From CAVWDU01 sp963840725 (GTDB lineage: Bacteria; Pseudomonadota; Gammaproteobacteria; Pseudomonadales; Halieaceae), in NCBI GenBank assembly GCA_963840725.1, contig CAWIZY010000018.1, positions 124,001 through 188,000 on the forward strand: a stretch of DNA of 64,000 nucleotides. The letters are read 5' to 3'. The notes beneath the pieces are model-generated. The model made no database searches. It worked only from the letters and a program-made list of their open reading frames with translations, and was not told the DNA's origin. The position numbers and the translations under genes were made by a program. Shown here piece by piece: positions 36,678 to 45,403 of this stretch (its first letter is position 1; each line of letters opens with the position of its first letter).

Positions 36678-37211
36678 TCAGCCTGCTTCGCCGGATTGTC
36701 CCCTGAAAGTCGTTGCTCCTGCTGCGAGAAAATCCTCTAGAAACCAGGCCGAGAATGTGTGCCGTCCGTCGAGACCGGATTTTGCGTAGATGGTTGACGC
36801 CTGTTGGCGGACGGTTTTTTCTCGGGTTTCGCGCAGGCTGGCAATTTCCCTGAAACTCAATCCCTTGAGCATTAATATCGCCACCTGTTGCTCGCTTTTG
36901 GTCAGCTGCCACTGATTGAATTGCTGCTGAATGACCTCGCTGTACTCGCGTCTGGCGGTTTGCATTGCATCGGTGATATCGGCTAGATCACGGTCCGCTT
37001 TGGAGAGGTTATGGGCGAGCTGCTCCAGCTTCCGGGTACGCTGGCGCATTTCCCAAAGTAGATAGATTACACCCAGCGCAGAAGCGAGCACGATGATCGA
37101 CTCCTCGATGATGTGCCAGCGGGGGACTCCCAGACCGATGTCGGTGATGACGTCCACGAGATTCAGCGCCATAATGACGCTAAGGACGGCGGCAATTAGC
37201 GCGTCTTTCAT
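36678..37211 (-). CDS. Membrane-tethered LuxR-type regulator
   Basis: A 177-residue protein with two N-terminal membrane helices (about residues 5-22 and 36-54), a charged coiled-coil segment (RQRTRKLEQL to EYSEVIQQQF) and a C-terminal LuxR/GerE helix-turn-helix. The HTH reads LTKSEQQVAILMLKGLSFREIASLR followed by REKTVRQQASTIYAKSGLDGR. The usual sensory domain is replaced by the short anchor. It is divergent from the HME-RND efflux operon across about 110 bases, so control of that operon is plausible. How it could reach DNA from the membrane (proteolysis or direct binding) is unknown. Confidence 0.83.
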   Translation of the reverse strand: MKDALIAAVLSVIMALNLVDVITDIGLGVPRWHIIEESIIVLASALGVIYLLWEMRQRTRKLEQLAHNLSKADRDLADITDAMQTARREYSEVIQQQFNQWQLTKSEQQVAILMLKGLSFREIASLRETREKTVRQQASTIYAKSGLDGRHTFSAWFLEDFLAAGATTFRGQSGEAG

Positions 37212-37322
37212 AATATATCTATTTAAAACATTGACTTAAGTTTATGGGGGACAAGTGTACCATAGCCGACTCAAGGACATTTGCCCGATGCGGGCCAAGC
37301 TCCGGTCCTCTATATTCCCAGG

Positions 37323-38543
37323 ATGAAAGATTCGGATTTATCAAGATTTATCCAGGTTTGGGGCAGCCTGTTACTGGTGCTGACCCTGTGGCAGTCTTCT
37401 GCAGATGCCCAGACAGCTCGCAGCTTGTCGCTGAGCGAGGTGCTGGCGACGGCGATGGAGCATAGCGCCCTGTTGGACTCTGGCCTGGATCTCGACAACA
37501 GCGAACCGCCTTATCATGCCAGCGCCTGGCTGGCTGGCTTGCCGACCTTTAGTGCCCGGTACCTCGACAGCGATGAACGTCTGGGAACCACCGAAACAGA
37601 GCTGAGCCTCAACCTTCCGGTCAGATCTGCGCGGCAGCGCGAATATAATCGAACCCTTGCCAGTATGGTCGGTGAGCTCGACCGGCTGGCCGACGATCAG
37701 CGATCAGTGTTTCTCTCGGGATTGATACGCGAGTCTGTGTGGTCCCACCGACTGGCAATTACCCGAGCGGAGTATGCCGGACGCAAGGCGCGGATACTGC
37801 AGAAGCTCGCCGCCCGTCAAGAGCAGCTTCACGCGGCCAATGTTATTTCGGCCTATTCATTACTGGTGATCAAGAAAGAACGTTTGCTGGCCGAATTAAA
37901 CCAGCGCAACCATGAGCAGGAATCCCGACGATGGTTACAGCAGTATCGCCAGGTCACTGGCCTTTCGACGATCCCTGAACACTTGTTGGAGGCGGATCCT
38001 GGCGAGCATTTCCGGCCAGCAGAGCATCCGGATCTGCAGTCACTGGCATCGCGCTGGTCCCAGCGTCAGCAGTTGCTTCTGGCGGCAGGCGCTCGCTCAG
38101 CCCCCTGGAACGTCTCCGTGACCGCAAAAAAACTTGAGATCGCCGAGTTTGAGGAAACGCAATATGGGGTTGGCGTAGAAATTCCCCTCTCGTTTCTGAA
38201 TCTCGCGCAACAGACCAATAACAGCGAATGGGCCCAGGGAGCCCGGGACTTCCGGCGCGCTGCAGACAGGCTCGCGTCGCAACTGATGCGCCGCTGGGAT
38301 GGGCTCGCAGTTGAGGCTCTCATGTTGGCTGAGCGTCAGCAATTGCTCGCTGACGCTGATAAGCTAAGTCGGGACATCGCCGCGCAGGCGCGGGAGTTGC
38401 GCACCAGTAATGAGCTCGAAGAGGAAATAGTGCTGCGCAGGATCATTGAATCATCCGACAGTGAAGAAGCCGTTGCTATCAACCAATTGCTGATCGGCCA
38501 GAATACCGCTATGCGCCGCCAGGCGGCCGGGCTGTCTTTATGA
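37323..38543 (+). CDS. TolC-family outer-membrane component of HME-RND efflux
   Basis: A 406-residue outer-membrane efflux protein of the CzcC/TolC type. The ATG at 37323 opens a signal peptide (MKDSDLSRF, hydrophobic core, cut after ADAQ); a TTG 42 bases upstream is less likely. The mature protein is mostly helical, with SLSEVLATAMEHSALLD at the start and long coiled coils typical of OEP repeats (residues 130-200 and 310-390). It is shorter than usual CzcC proteins (about 420-460). Its last codons overlap the adaptor gene by ATGA, placing it first in the operon. Confidence 0.82.
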   Translation: MKDSDLSRFIQVWGSLLLVLTLWQSSADAQTARSLSLSEVLATAMEHSALLDSGLDLDNSEPPYHASAWLAGLPTFSARYLDSDERLGTTETELSLNLPVRSARQREYNRTLASMVGELDRLADDQRSVFLSGLIRESVWSHRLAITRAEYAGRKARILQKLAARQEQLHAANVISAYSLLVIKKERLLAELNQRNHEQESRRWLQQYRQVTGLSTIPEHLLEADPGEHFRPAEHPDLQSLASRWSQRQQLLLAAGARSAPWNVSVTAKKLEIAEFEETQYGVGVEIPLSFLNLAQQTNNSEWAQGARDFRRAADRLASQLMRRWDGLAVEALMLAERQQLLADADKLSRDIAAQARELRTSNELEEEIVLRRIIESSDSEEAVAINQLLIGQNTAMRRQAAGLSL

Positions 38544-39556
38544 GAAGTCTCTTGTTGCTCGTCCTGTTGCTGCAGCTTGCCTCGGCAGGTGCACAACAGA
38601 TTGATGTGTCTGACCTGGGGAAGCTCGATTTGCGGTATCAGCAGGGCCGGCTGGTCGATGAGTATCCGGGCAGTCCGCTACCGGCCACGGTGACTTTCAA
38701 GCCGGGTGAAGCATTTTCTCTGGATGCGCCAACCAGGGTCCAGCAGGTGCACTATCTGATCGAAAATGGGCAGCTAGCAATGCAGGGCGCGCCACTGGCC
38801 GTGCTGAGCGGTCCGGAAGTGCACCATTTCCTGCTTGCGTTTGAAACCAGCCAACGCCAGCTCGCGGTCCTGAAACGGCGCTTTGATAGCAACCGGGAGC
38901 TTTACGAACGCAAGGCCATTCAGGAGAGCCAGTGGATAGAAGTCAGTGAACGCTATTACGCCGCTAAACTCGAGCATGAGCACAGCAGGCACTTTCATCA
39001 GCTGGTGCTGTCCACTGACGATGCTCACGAGTCCATTACGATTGCTGCGCCTGCGGATGGGATTATAGAGTTTGGCGCGGGGCGCAAAGGTGTTGTCATG
39101 GGCGAGCCTATTGCCCTGATTATTCCCGAGCGGTCGCTGCGGCTGCGGGTGGAGGTCTCTGTTGAGCAGCATTCGCAGCTGGTCGCCTTGCGCTGGAGCC
39201 AGTGCCGGGTCGCGATTGACGGCCTTGCGCGAATCAGTACCGGCTTTTTTGCCACGGCCTGGAGTGAGGCGCCTTCGCCGGATTGTCGGCTGCTGCCCGG
39301 CCAGCAGTTGTTGGTAGAACCTGTGCTGGCCGGTCCCGTACTGGCAATAAAGCGCAGCGCTGTGATGCAATGGCAGGGCCAGACGGCTGTCATCCTGCGC
39401 AGTAATGGCAAGTTGACACCCCGGCCGGTGGAGTTGCTGTATTCAGCCGGTGAGGACTATCTGATTCGGGCGGATGAGTCGCTGAGGGGCAGGGACATAC
39501 TCGTTACGTCAGTAAGCGCGATTCAGGGTATTCTCCTCGGGCTGGGGGGGGAGTAA
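38540..39556 (+). CDS. Efflux RND periplasmic adaptor (CzcB/CusB-like)
   Basis: A 338-residue membrane-fusion protein with an N-terminal signal peptide (MRSLLLLVLLLQLASAGAQ). A lipoyl/hairpin region follows (LLAFETSQRQLAVLKRRFDS and KAIQESQWIEVSERYYAAKLE), then a second lipoyl half (ITIAAPADGIIEFGAGRKGV) and a beta-barrel. It is clearly shorter than CusB or CzcB (about 400-520) and I see no Met-rich or His-rich metal-binding N-terminal segment. The start overlaps the TolC-like gene, and the RND pump gene begins directly after its stop, so the three are translated as a unit. Confidence 0.84.
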   Translation: MRSLLLLVLLLQLASAGAQQIDVSDLGKLDLRYQQGRLVDEYPGSPLPATVTFKPGEAFSLDAPTRVQQVHYLIENGQLAMQGAPLAVLSGPEVHHFLLAFETSQRQLAVLKRRFDSNRELYERKAIQESQWIEVSERYYAAKLEHEHSRHFHQLVLSTDDAHESITIAAPADGIIEFGAGRKGVVMGEPIALIIPERSLRLRVEVSVEQHSQLVALRWSQCRVAIDGLARISTGFFATAWSEAPSPDCRLLPGQQLLVEPVLAGPVLAIKRSAVMQWQGQTAVILRSNGKLTPRPVELLYSAGEDYLIRADESLRGRDILVTSVSAIQGILLGLGGE

Positions 39557-42500
39557 GTGCTGCACGGTATTATCCGATTCTCCCTGAGTCAGCGTCTGTT
39601 TGTCGGCATTTTCGCCCTGGTGACGGTGTCGCTGGGCGTTCGTTCCTGGCTGAATATTCCGGTCGACGCCTTCCCCGATATTTCGCCAACCCAGGTAAAA
39701 ATTATTCTCAAGGCGCCCGGGATGACAGCCGAGGAGGTCGAGTCCCAGGTGACTCAGCGCATTGAAACCGAGCTGTTGGGGATTCCACGGCAGTCAATGC
39801 TTCGCTCTACTACCAAATACGCGATTACCGACATTACCCTGGATTTTCAGGACGGTACGGACATTTACTGGGCCCGCCAGCAGGTCAATGAAAGACTCTC
39901 GAAGATCAGGGAATCACTGCCGGTCGGACTCTCCGGGGGTGTTGCGCCGATGAGCACGCCACTCAGCGAAATGTTCATGTTTACCCTGAGCAACCCATCC
40001 CTGTCGCTGCTTGAACTGCGCCTGCTCCTGGACTGGAACGTCCGACCCGCGCTGCGCACCGTGGCAGGCGTTGCCGATGTCAATGTGTTGGGTGGGTTTG
40101 CCAGGACCTACCAGATCTCACCGCAGCCCGGGCGGTTGAGCGCAGCCGGAATGGATCTGGAGCAATTGGCAGCCGCAATCCAATCGAATCACCTCAACCT
40201 CGGGGCTGGGCGATTAGAGCAGGGCAACGATGTGCTTATCGTGCGAGCGCAGGGTTTGGTCAGGGATCTCTCCGAATTGCAGAACCTGGTCATTAAAACG
40301 GAGGGTGATCAGGTGCTCCGGCTGGCAGACGTCGCTGAAGTGACAATCGGCCATCTCAGCCGTTATGGAGCGGTCACCCGTGATGGCAGCGAGGCGGTTG
40401 AGGCGCTGGTTATCGCATTAAAGAACAGCAATACCTCCCAGGTGGTGGAAGGGGTGAAAGAAACACTGAGCCAACTGCAGGCGTCTTTGCCCGCCGGCAC
40501 CGAAATCAATGTGTTTTATGACCGGGCAAAGCTGATAAACACGGCCATCGGCACGATCTCTAATGCTTTGCTGCAGGCCATTCTGGTGGTGATTGTTTTG
40601 TTGGTTGTCTTTCTTGGCGACTGGCGATCGGCGTTAGTCGTCTCCTTGTCATTGCCGATGGCGGCTTTGGCCACGTTTTTTCTGATGGACCAATTGGCTC
40701 TTTCGGCCAATCTCATGAGCCTGGGTGGGTTGGTAATCGCCATCGGTATGATCGTGGACTCATCGGTTGTCGTGGTGGAAAATATCGTTTCTCAGTTGGC
40801 CCAGAGACGGGGAATGCCGCGCCTGCACATTATTTACCGGGCCACTGGGGATGTCGCCGTGCCGGTGGTGTCGGGAACCCTGATCATCCTGATTGTTTTT
40901 TCTCCGCTGCTGACCCTGACCGGGCTGGAGGGCAAGTTGTTTGCGCCAGTGGCAGTGACCATCGTACTTGCTCTGTTCTCCGCCTTGGTCATTTCGCTGA
41001 CTTTAGTGCCGGTTATTGCTTCTTTGTTGATCCGCAATGAAGTGCTTGCCTTGCCGGCACGCATCGCTTTCATTCAGCGCAATTATTTGCGTAGTCTCCG
41101 TCGGTTTATGGACAACCCGACGCCGCTTGTTTTGCTGTTCAGCATGCTGCTATGCATAAGTTTGGTGCTGTTGTTCCTGGTGGGCAAGACTTTTATGCCG
41201 GTGCTCGATGAAGGGGACATTATTGTTCAATTGGAGAAATCTCCAACCATTTCGCTAGCGGCTTCCGTGGAACTGGATAAGCAAATCGAGCTGGCACTGC
41301 TGGCACGCGTGCCTGAAATCCATCAAATCGTTGCACGCACGGGCTCAGACGAGATAGGCCTTGACCCAATGGGACTTAATGAAACTGATATTTTTATGGA
41401 GCTAAATGAGAGGGCCAGTTGGCGATTTACTGACAAGAACGCCCTCGTCGGTGCAATCCGGCAGGTGCTGAACGAATTCCCCGGGATCAATTTCGGATTT
41501 ACCCAACCAATTCAGATGCGAGTGGGCGAAATGTTGACTGGCAGCAGCGGCGATCTGACCATAAAAGTATTTGGTAGCGATACGGCAGTGCTGGCGGCGC
41601 TGGCCCGTGAGATCACAGCCACAACCCGTGGTCTGGCAGGTAGTGTGGATGTGCAGACCTCAACTATCGAGGGGGGGCAATTGCTCGATATCGATCTGCA
41701 CCGGGAGCTGGCTGGTCAGTTTGGCGTGACCACCATGGCATTTGCCCGCTACCTTAGGTCCCAGCTTGAGGGCTTGGCGGTGGCAGAAATCGTTGACGGG
41801 CGAGTGAGAACACCGGTGGTATTTGCGCTTGACGCCGGCCGGCAGAAGCCCGCGAGTATCAGCGAGCTGAAGAGCCGTCTGGTGCCCACTCCGGAGGGAA
41901 AAGCCATACCTCTGGGTGATCTGGCGGATGTTCGTTTTGAAAGCGGAGCCCTGTTGATAGAGCGCGAAAAAGCTAACCGCTTTGCGGCGGTCACCACCAA
42001 CGTTATCGATCGGGATATTGTCGGGTTCGTTGACGAACTCGAAGCCTTATTGCAGCAGAATCTGGATCTGCCCGCTGGCTATACACTGGCCTTCGGAGGC
42101 GAATTTGAGAACCAGCGCCGCGCAACCCGAAATCTGCTGTTGGTGATTCCGGTTGCGCTGTTGCTGATACTTTTGATTTTGTTTGCGACCTTTCAGTCCT
42201 TGAGCAAAGCTTTTTTGATCCTGGGAAATATTCCCTTTGCTATCATGGGCGGGGTGATTGCCTTGTTTTTGAGTGGGAACTACCTGTCGGTGCCAGCATC
42301 CGTGGGATTGATCGCCCTGCTGGGCGTAGCGGTCCTCAACGGCGTTGTAATGATCAGTGATCTGGAAAAGATCCGTCCGCGGGATCAAGATCTTTGGCTA
42401 CGGGTTCAATCGGGCGCCGCAAGGCGTCTGCGGCCAATATTAATGACAGCTACCACCGCGATGTTTGGTTTGATGCCGCTGGCGTTTTCCACCGGCCCTG

Positions 42501-42622
42501 GCGCTGAACTGCAAAAGCCACTCGCCATTGTGGTGATAGGGGGGCTCTTCAGTTCCACCATCACGACGCTTTATCTGTTGCCACTTTTCTATGCCTTGCT
42601 GGAGCGGCGGGTACATGACTGA
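39557..42622 (+). CDS. HME-RND efflux permease (CzcA/CusA family)
   Basis: A 1021-residue inner-membrane pump with 12 helices and two large periplasmic loops. GTG start directly after the adaptor stop. The opening (LSQRLFVGIFALVTVSLGVRSWLNIPVDAFPDISPTQV) and the pore-domain segments SPGMTAEEVE-like and IETELLGIPRQSMLRS mark the heavy-metal branch. The proton-relay aspartate is Asp401 in IAIGMIVDSSVVVVEN. This TM4 motif is neither the classic CzcA (DFGxxxDGAVxxVEN) nor the CusA (IAIGAMVDAAIVMIEN) version, so the metal cannot be named. It uses proton influx to drive export through the TolC-like channel. Confidence 0.92.
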   Translation: MLHGIIRFSLSQRLFVGIFALVTVSLGVRSWLNIPVDAFPDISPTQVKIILKAPGMTAEEVESQVTQRIETELLGIPRQSMLRSTTKYAITDITLDFQDGTDIYWARQQVNERLSKIRESLPVGLSGGVAPMSTPLSEMFMFTLSNPSLSLLELRLLLDWNVRPALRTVAGVADVNVLGGFARTYQISPQPGRLSAAGMDLEQLAAAIQSNHLNLGAGRLEQGNDVLIVRAQGLVRDLSELQNLVIKTEGDQVLRLADVAEVTIGHLSRYGAVTRDGSEAVEALVIALKNSNTSQVVEGVKETLSQLQASLPAGTEINVFYDRAKLINTAIGTISNALLQAILVVIVLLVVFLGDWRSALVVSLSLPMAALATFFLMDQLALSANLMSLGGLVIAIGMIVDSSVVVVENIVSQLAQRRGMPRLHIIYRATGDVAVPVVSGTLIILIVFSPLLTLTGLEGKLFAPVAVTIVLALFSALVISLTLVPVIASLLIRNEVLALPARIAFIQRNYLRSLRRFMDNPTPLVLLFSMLLCISLVLLFLVGKTFMPVLDEGDIIVQLEKSPTISLAASVELDKQIELALLARVPEIHQIVARTGSDEIGLDPMGLNETDIFMELNERASWRFTDKNALVGAIRQVLNEFPGINFGFTQPIQMRVGEMLTGSSGDLTIKVFGSDTAVLAALAREITATTRGLAGSVDVQTSTIEGGQLLDIDLHRELAGQFGVTTMAFARYLRSQLEGLAVAEIVDGRVRTPVVFALDAGRQKPASISELKSRLVPTPEGKAIPLGDLADVRFESGALLIEREKANRFAAVTTNVIDRDIVGFVDELEALLQQNLDLPAGYTLAFGGEFENQRRATRNLLLVIPVALLLILLILFATFQSLSKAFLILGNIPFAIMGGVIALFLSGNYLSVPASVGLIALLGVAVLNGVVMISDLEKIRPRDQDLWLRVQSGAARRLRPILMTATTAMFGLMPLAFSTGPGAELQKPLAIVVIGGLFSSTITTLYLLPLFYALLERRVHD

Positions 42623-42941
42623 CTGTCAGCTACTGTGCCTTATCGTGCCCGAGCCGGTCAGGGAGGGTGTGGTGGATTGTCTGATCCAGCTTGAATGGGT
42701 AATGGATTTCACCCTTACCAGAATTGCAGGCTACAGTCGCGAGCATCAGCACTATACGGCGCGAGAGCAGGTCGCCGGCTACCAGCATCTATACCGGTTC
42801 GAGGTACCCCATCACACTGCAGATGAGTCGTTGCTGCTCGCGGCACTGGAACCGGTCTGCTCGATGACTGACAGCCGTTACTTCATTGTGCCGGTTCGCT
42901 CGGATGGACATTTCGCAGATAGCAGCTGCGATCAGGCATAG
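42615..42941 (+). CDS. DUF3240 family protein
   Basis: A 108-residue protein with a predicted ferredoxin-like (PII-like) fold. The ATG at 42615 overlaps the end of the pump gene (ATGACTGA), so it is translationally coupled. DUF3240 genes regularly follow HME-RND pumps, and the C-terminal stretch CSMTDSRYFIVPVRSDG is the conserved end. PII-like proteins often bind nucleotides or metals and tune transporters. A sensing or gating role for the pump is inferred. Confidence 0.82.
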   Translation: MTDCQLLCLIVPEPVREGVVDCLIQLEWVMDFTLTRIAGYSREHQHYTAREQVAGYQHLYRFEVPHHTADESLLLAALEPVCSMTDSRYFIVPVRSDGHFADSSCDQA

Positions 42942-43010
42942 CCTCAGTTTAGCCCCTCTCATCAGACACAGTTTTTGGCCCCACAGGAAGACCCGACCTG
43001 GCGCAGTGAA

Positions 43011-43019
43011 TGCTATAAT
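43011..43019 (+). promoter_or_regulatory. Extended -10 promoter of the DAHP synthase gene
   Basis: TGCTATAAT is a perfect -10 hexamer with the TGn extension. The base sequence at the matching -35 position (about 42991, ACCCGA) is poor, as usual for extended -10 promoters. Transcription would start near 43026, leaving a leader of about 57 bases before the ATG. Confidence 0.6.
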
Positions 43020-43036
43020 GGGCGTTTTTTCATACG

Positions 43037-43062
43037 CAAATCCCGCATTGCTCGCGGGTTTG
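43037..43062 (+). promoter_or_regulatory. Leader hairpin before DAHP synthase
   Basis: CAAATCCCGC, a seven-base loop and GCGGGTTTG form a GC-rich stem with one bulged base in the short 5' leader, ending about 20 bases before the start codon. No T run follows, so it is not an intrinsic terminator. It may shield or stabilise the leader, and a control role is unproven. Confidence 0.4.
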
Positions 43063-43082
43063 CATTACGCAGGTCAGACTCC

Positions 43083-44147
43083 ATGAGCAAGCCGATGAAT
43101 ACCGACGATCTCAGAATTCAGCGAATGAATGAGCTCGTTTCGCCCCAAAAGCTGATCGAGGATGTCAATCCCTCCTCAAAAGCTGTCCAGACCGTGAGCC
43201 AGGCAAGACAGGCGATCCATCAGATTCTCGCAGGCGATGATGATCGCCTGTTGGTCGTTGTCGGCCCCTGTTCAATCCACGACCCGGAGGCGGCACGGGA
43301 GTATGGGCACCTTTTACAGCGGGCGGCCCGGATTTGGACCAAGGATCTTTTCGTGGTGATGCGGGTGTACTTTGAGAAGCCCCGAACCACGGTGGGCTGG
43401 AAAGGGCTGATTAACGATCCAGACCTCAACAACACGTTCCACATTAACAAAGGACTGCACCTCGCTCGTCAACTACTGGCCGACCTTGCCGATCTCGGTC
43501 TGCCCGCCGGGACGGAGTACCTGGATCTGATCAGTCCGCAGTATTATGCAGACCTGGTGTCCTGGGGGGCAGTCGGCGCTCGCACCACTGAGAGCCAGAC
43601 TCATCGTGAGTTGGCTTCGGGACTGTCATGTCCGGTGGGGTTCAAGAATGCCACCGATGGGGATGTTCAGGTTGCTATCGATGCGATCAAGTCTGCGTCC
43701 CAACCTCATCACTTCCTGTCGGTGACCAAGCAGGGGCGATCGGCAATTTTCCAGACCAGCGGAAACGAAGATTGCCATATTATTTTGCGCGGCGGTAAGC
43801 ACCCCAACTACGATATGTTTTCTGTGGATGATGCCAGTGCCATGCTGGTTCGGGGCGGTTTGCCGGCCCGCATAATGATCGATGCCAGCCACGCGAATAG
43901 CCGCAAGATACCGGCGCGGCAGATAGACGTAGCGCATGATATCGCGACCCAGGTTGGGCGCGGCAGTCGCAGTATCTTCGGCATCATGCTGGAGAGCAAC
44001 CTGGTGGGTGGCAGGCAGGACGTTGTCGATGGTCAGGCTCTGACTCACGGCCAGAGCATCACCGATCCCTGTATCGCCTGGGAACAGACCGAGTCGATAC
44101 TGGCGGACCTTGCTGGTGCAGTGCAGCGTCGTCGGGGGGCTGACTGA
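43083..44147 (+). CDS. 3-deoxy-7-phosphoheptulonate (DAHP) synthase, AroG/F/H type
   Basis: A 354-residue class I-alpha DAHP synthase. It condenses phosphoenolpyruvate and erythrose-4-phosphate in the first step of the shikimate pathway. The ATG at 43083 fits the family N-terminus (DDLRIQRMNELVSPQKLIED); a longer frame would read through the promoter. Key segments are VVGPCSIHD (residues 59-67, metal and PEP contacts), the lysine region of MRVYFEKPRTTVGWKGLINDP, and IMIDASHANSRK. Length equals the E. coli isozymes. Which aromatic amino acid inhibits it cannot be read safely, so I give no letter. Confidence 0.94.
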   Translation: MSKPMNTDDLRIQRMNELVSPQKLIEDVNPSSKAVQTVSQARQAIHQILAGDDDRLLVVVGPCSIHDPEAAREYGHLLQRAARIWTKDLFVVMRVYFEKPRTTVGWKGLINDPDLNNTFHINKGLHLARQLLADLADLGLPAGTEYLDLISPQYYADLVSWGAVGARTTESQTHRELASGLSCPVGFKNATDGDVQVAIDAIKSASQPHHFLSVTKQGRSAIFQTSGNEDCHIILRGGKHPNYDMFSVDDASAMLVRGGLPARIMIDASHANSRKIPARQIDVAHDIATQVGRGSRSIFGIMLESNLVGGRQDVVDGQALTHGQSITDPCIAWEQTESILADLAGAVQRRRGAD

Positions 44148-44182
44148 GCGCCAAGACTTATCCTGGCCTTCACTGCAGGTCT

Positions 44183-45211
44183 TCAGTATTTCCAGCCGAT
44201 GCCGGTTGTGATGCCGTAATCCGATGTGTTGTCTGTCTCGGAGTCGTTGTCGAAGGTTCCGAAAGCAGTTATATCCCAATACAGATCCTTGTAGATCTCC
44301 CAACTCAACCGCAAATCGGTGTCGCCGCGCAGACGATCGAAGTTGGAGAGGTTGGGGTAGAGCCTGGCGGTCAGGTTGAGATCCAGCTTGGGCGAATTGA
44401 GTTGCCACATTTTGAAGTCGGTGAGGAGAGCGGCTTCAAATGCCTGGTCCTCGTTACCTTCCATGTTCTCCTGCTCCGTTAATACCTGCGCACCCGCCGT
44501 TACTGACCAACGCATACGGTGGGTGTCCAGAAATATCTTGCCTAGTCCGATACCGGCCGCATACCGGTGTTGCAGCCCGAGTTCGTCGTTGCTCTCATAG
44601 CTGCCCCACAAAGACCGAAAGCGGCCTGATTTATCGGTCCAAACCGAGCGAGTGAAATTGGCTTTGGAGCTGCGGGTAACCTCCTCGTTGGTGACCGAAT
44701 GGGTCTGTCGGGCTGTGAGGGTATTGGCCGCATCCTCGTCATTGTAGTTGACCTCGGTGTTAAAGGTGGTCTGGGTCACCCCGCTGGCTTTGGTGTAGGA
44801 GTAGCCCAGGGAAAGATAGACATCCAGGCGCTCCTGCCACTCGTCTTCAATCGGTCTCAACTCGACAATCTCCATCGACTGCAGCGTTTTCTCACCCCCG
44901 AGGTCCGCCACCATGACCTGGCCCGCTACCTCCGATTTGGCGATTGACGCATAGATCCGCGTGCCATCGGTGAGACGAATGTCGTAATTGTAATTGCTCT
45001 CCAGTCTGGCAATATCCTGCCACTCCACGTCAATAGTGCCCATGGAGTCAGTTTTGAAATTGAGTAGGCCATTTTCGAGATGTCTGATTTCGCCGGTGAG
45101 GCGGTCGCCATTATAGAAATATAGGACATCGGTCTTGCGATGAGCATCGGCCTGCATACTCAGCATTGACAACATAAAGAGCATCAGGGCCCACCGTGGT
45201 GTTCTATTCAT
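44183..45211 (-). CDS. DUF481 outer-membrane protein
   Basis: A 342-residue exported protein with a signal peptide (MNRTPRWALMLFML, cut after ADA). After a soluble N-terminal part (DVLYFYNGDRLTGEIRHLENG, an SH3-like repeat seen in this family) comes the DUF481 beta-barrel from about residue 130 (YLSLGYSYTKASGVTQTT onward). Alternating strands continue to a C-terminal GIGWKY with the aromatic last residue needed for outer-membrane insertion. Function unknown; relatives are salt- or stress-induced. It is convergent with the DAHP synthase gene and divergent from the sensor kinase gene. Confidence 0.87.
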   Translation of the reverse strand: MNRTPRWALMLFMLSMLSMQADAHRKTDVLYFYNGDRLTGEIRHLENGLLNFKTDSMGTIDVEWQDIARLESNYNYDIRLTDGTRIYASIAKSEVAGQVMVADLGGEKTLQSMEIVELRPIEDEWQERLDVYLSLGYSYTKASGVTQTTFNTEVNYNDEDAANTLTARQTHSVTNEEVTRSSKANFTRSVWTDKSGRFRSLWGSYESNDELGLQHRYAAGIGLGKIFLDTHRMRWSVTAGAQVLTEQENMEGNEDQAFEAALLTDFKMWQLNSPKLDLNLTARLYPNLSNFDRLRGDTDLRLSWEIYKDLYWDITAFGTFDNDSETDNTSDYGITTGIGWKY

Positions 45212-45403
45212 CGCCTATCCCCGCCGTGATTCCGGTGCAGATCTCGCTTGCTTTAACTCAATCTCATAGTAGCGGGTTTGACTGTGCCGCTGATAGCCGG
45301 TTGTGATAATTCACGGTCGGCCTGTGTGGTTCACAGCGGGGCTTCGAAGCCTTCCCGCAATGAGGTATGGTGTTGGTTTTTAGTCGTGCAGGTCAACCGT
45401 TCG

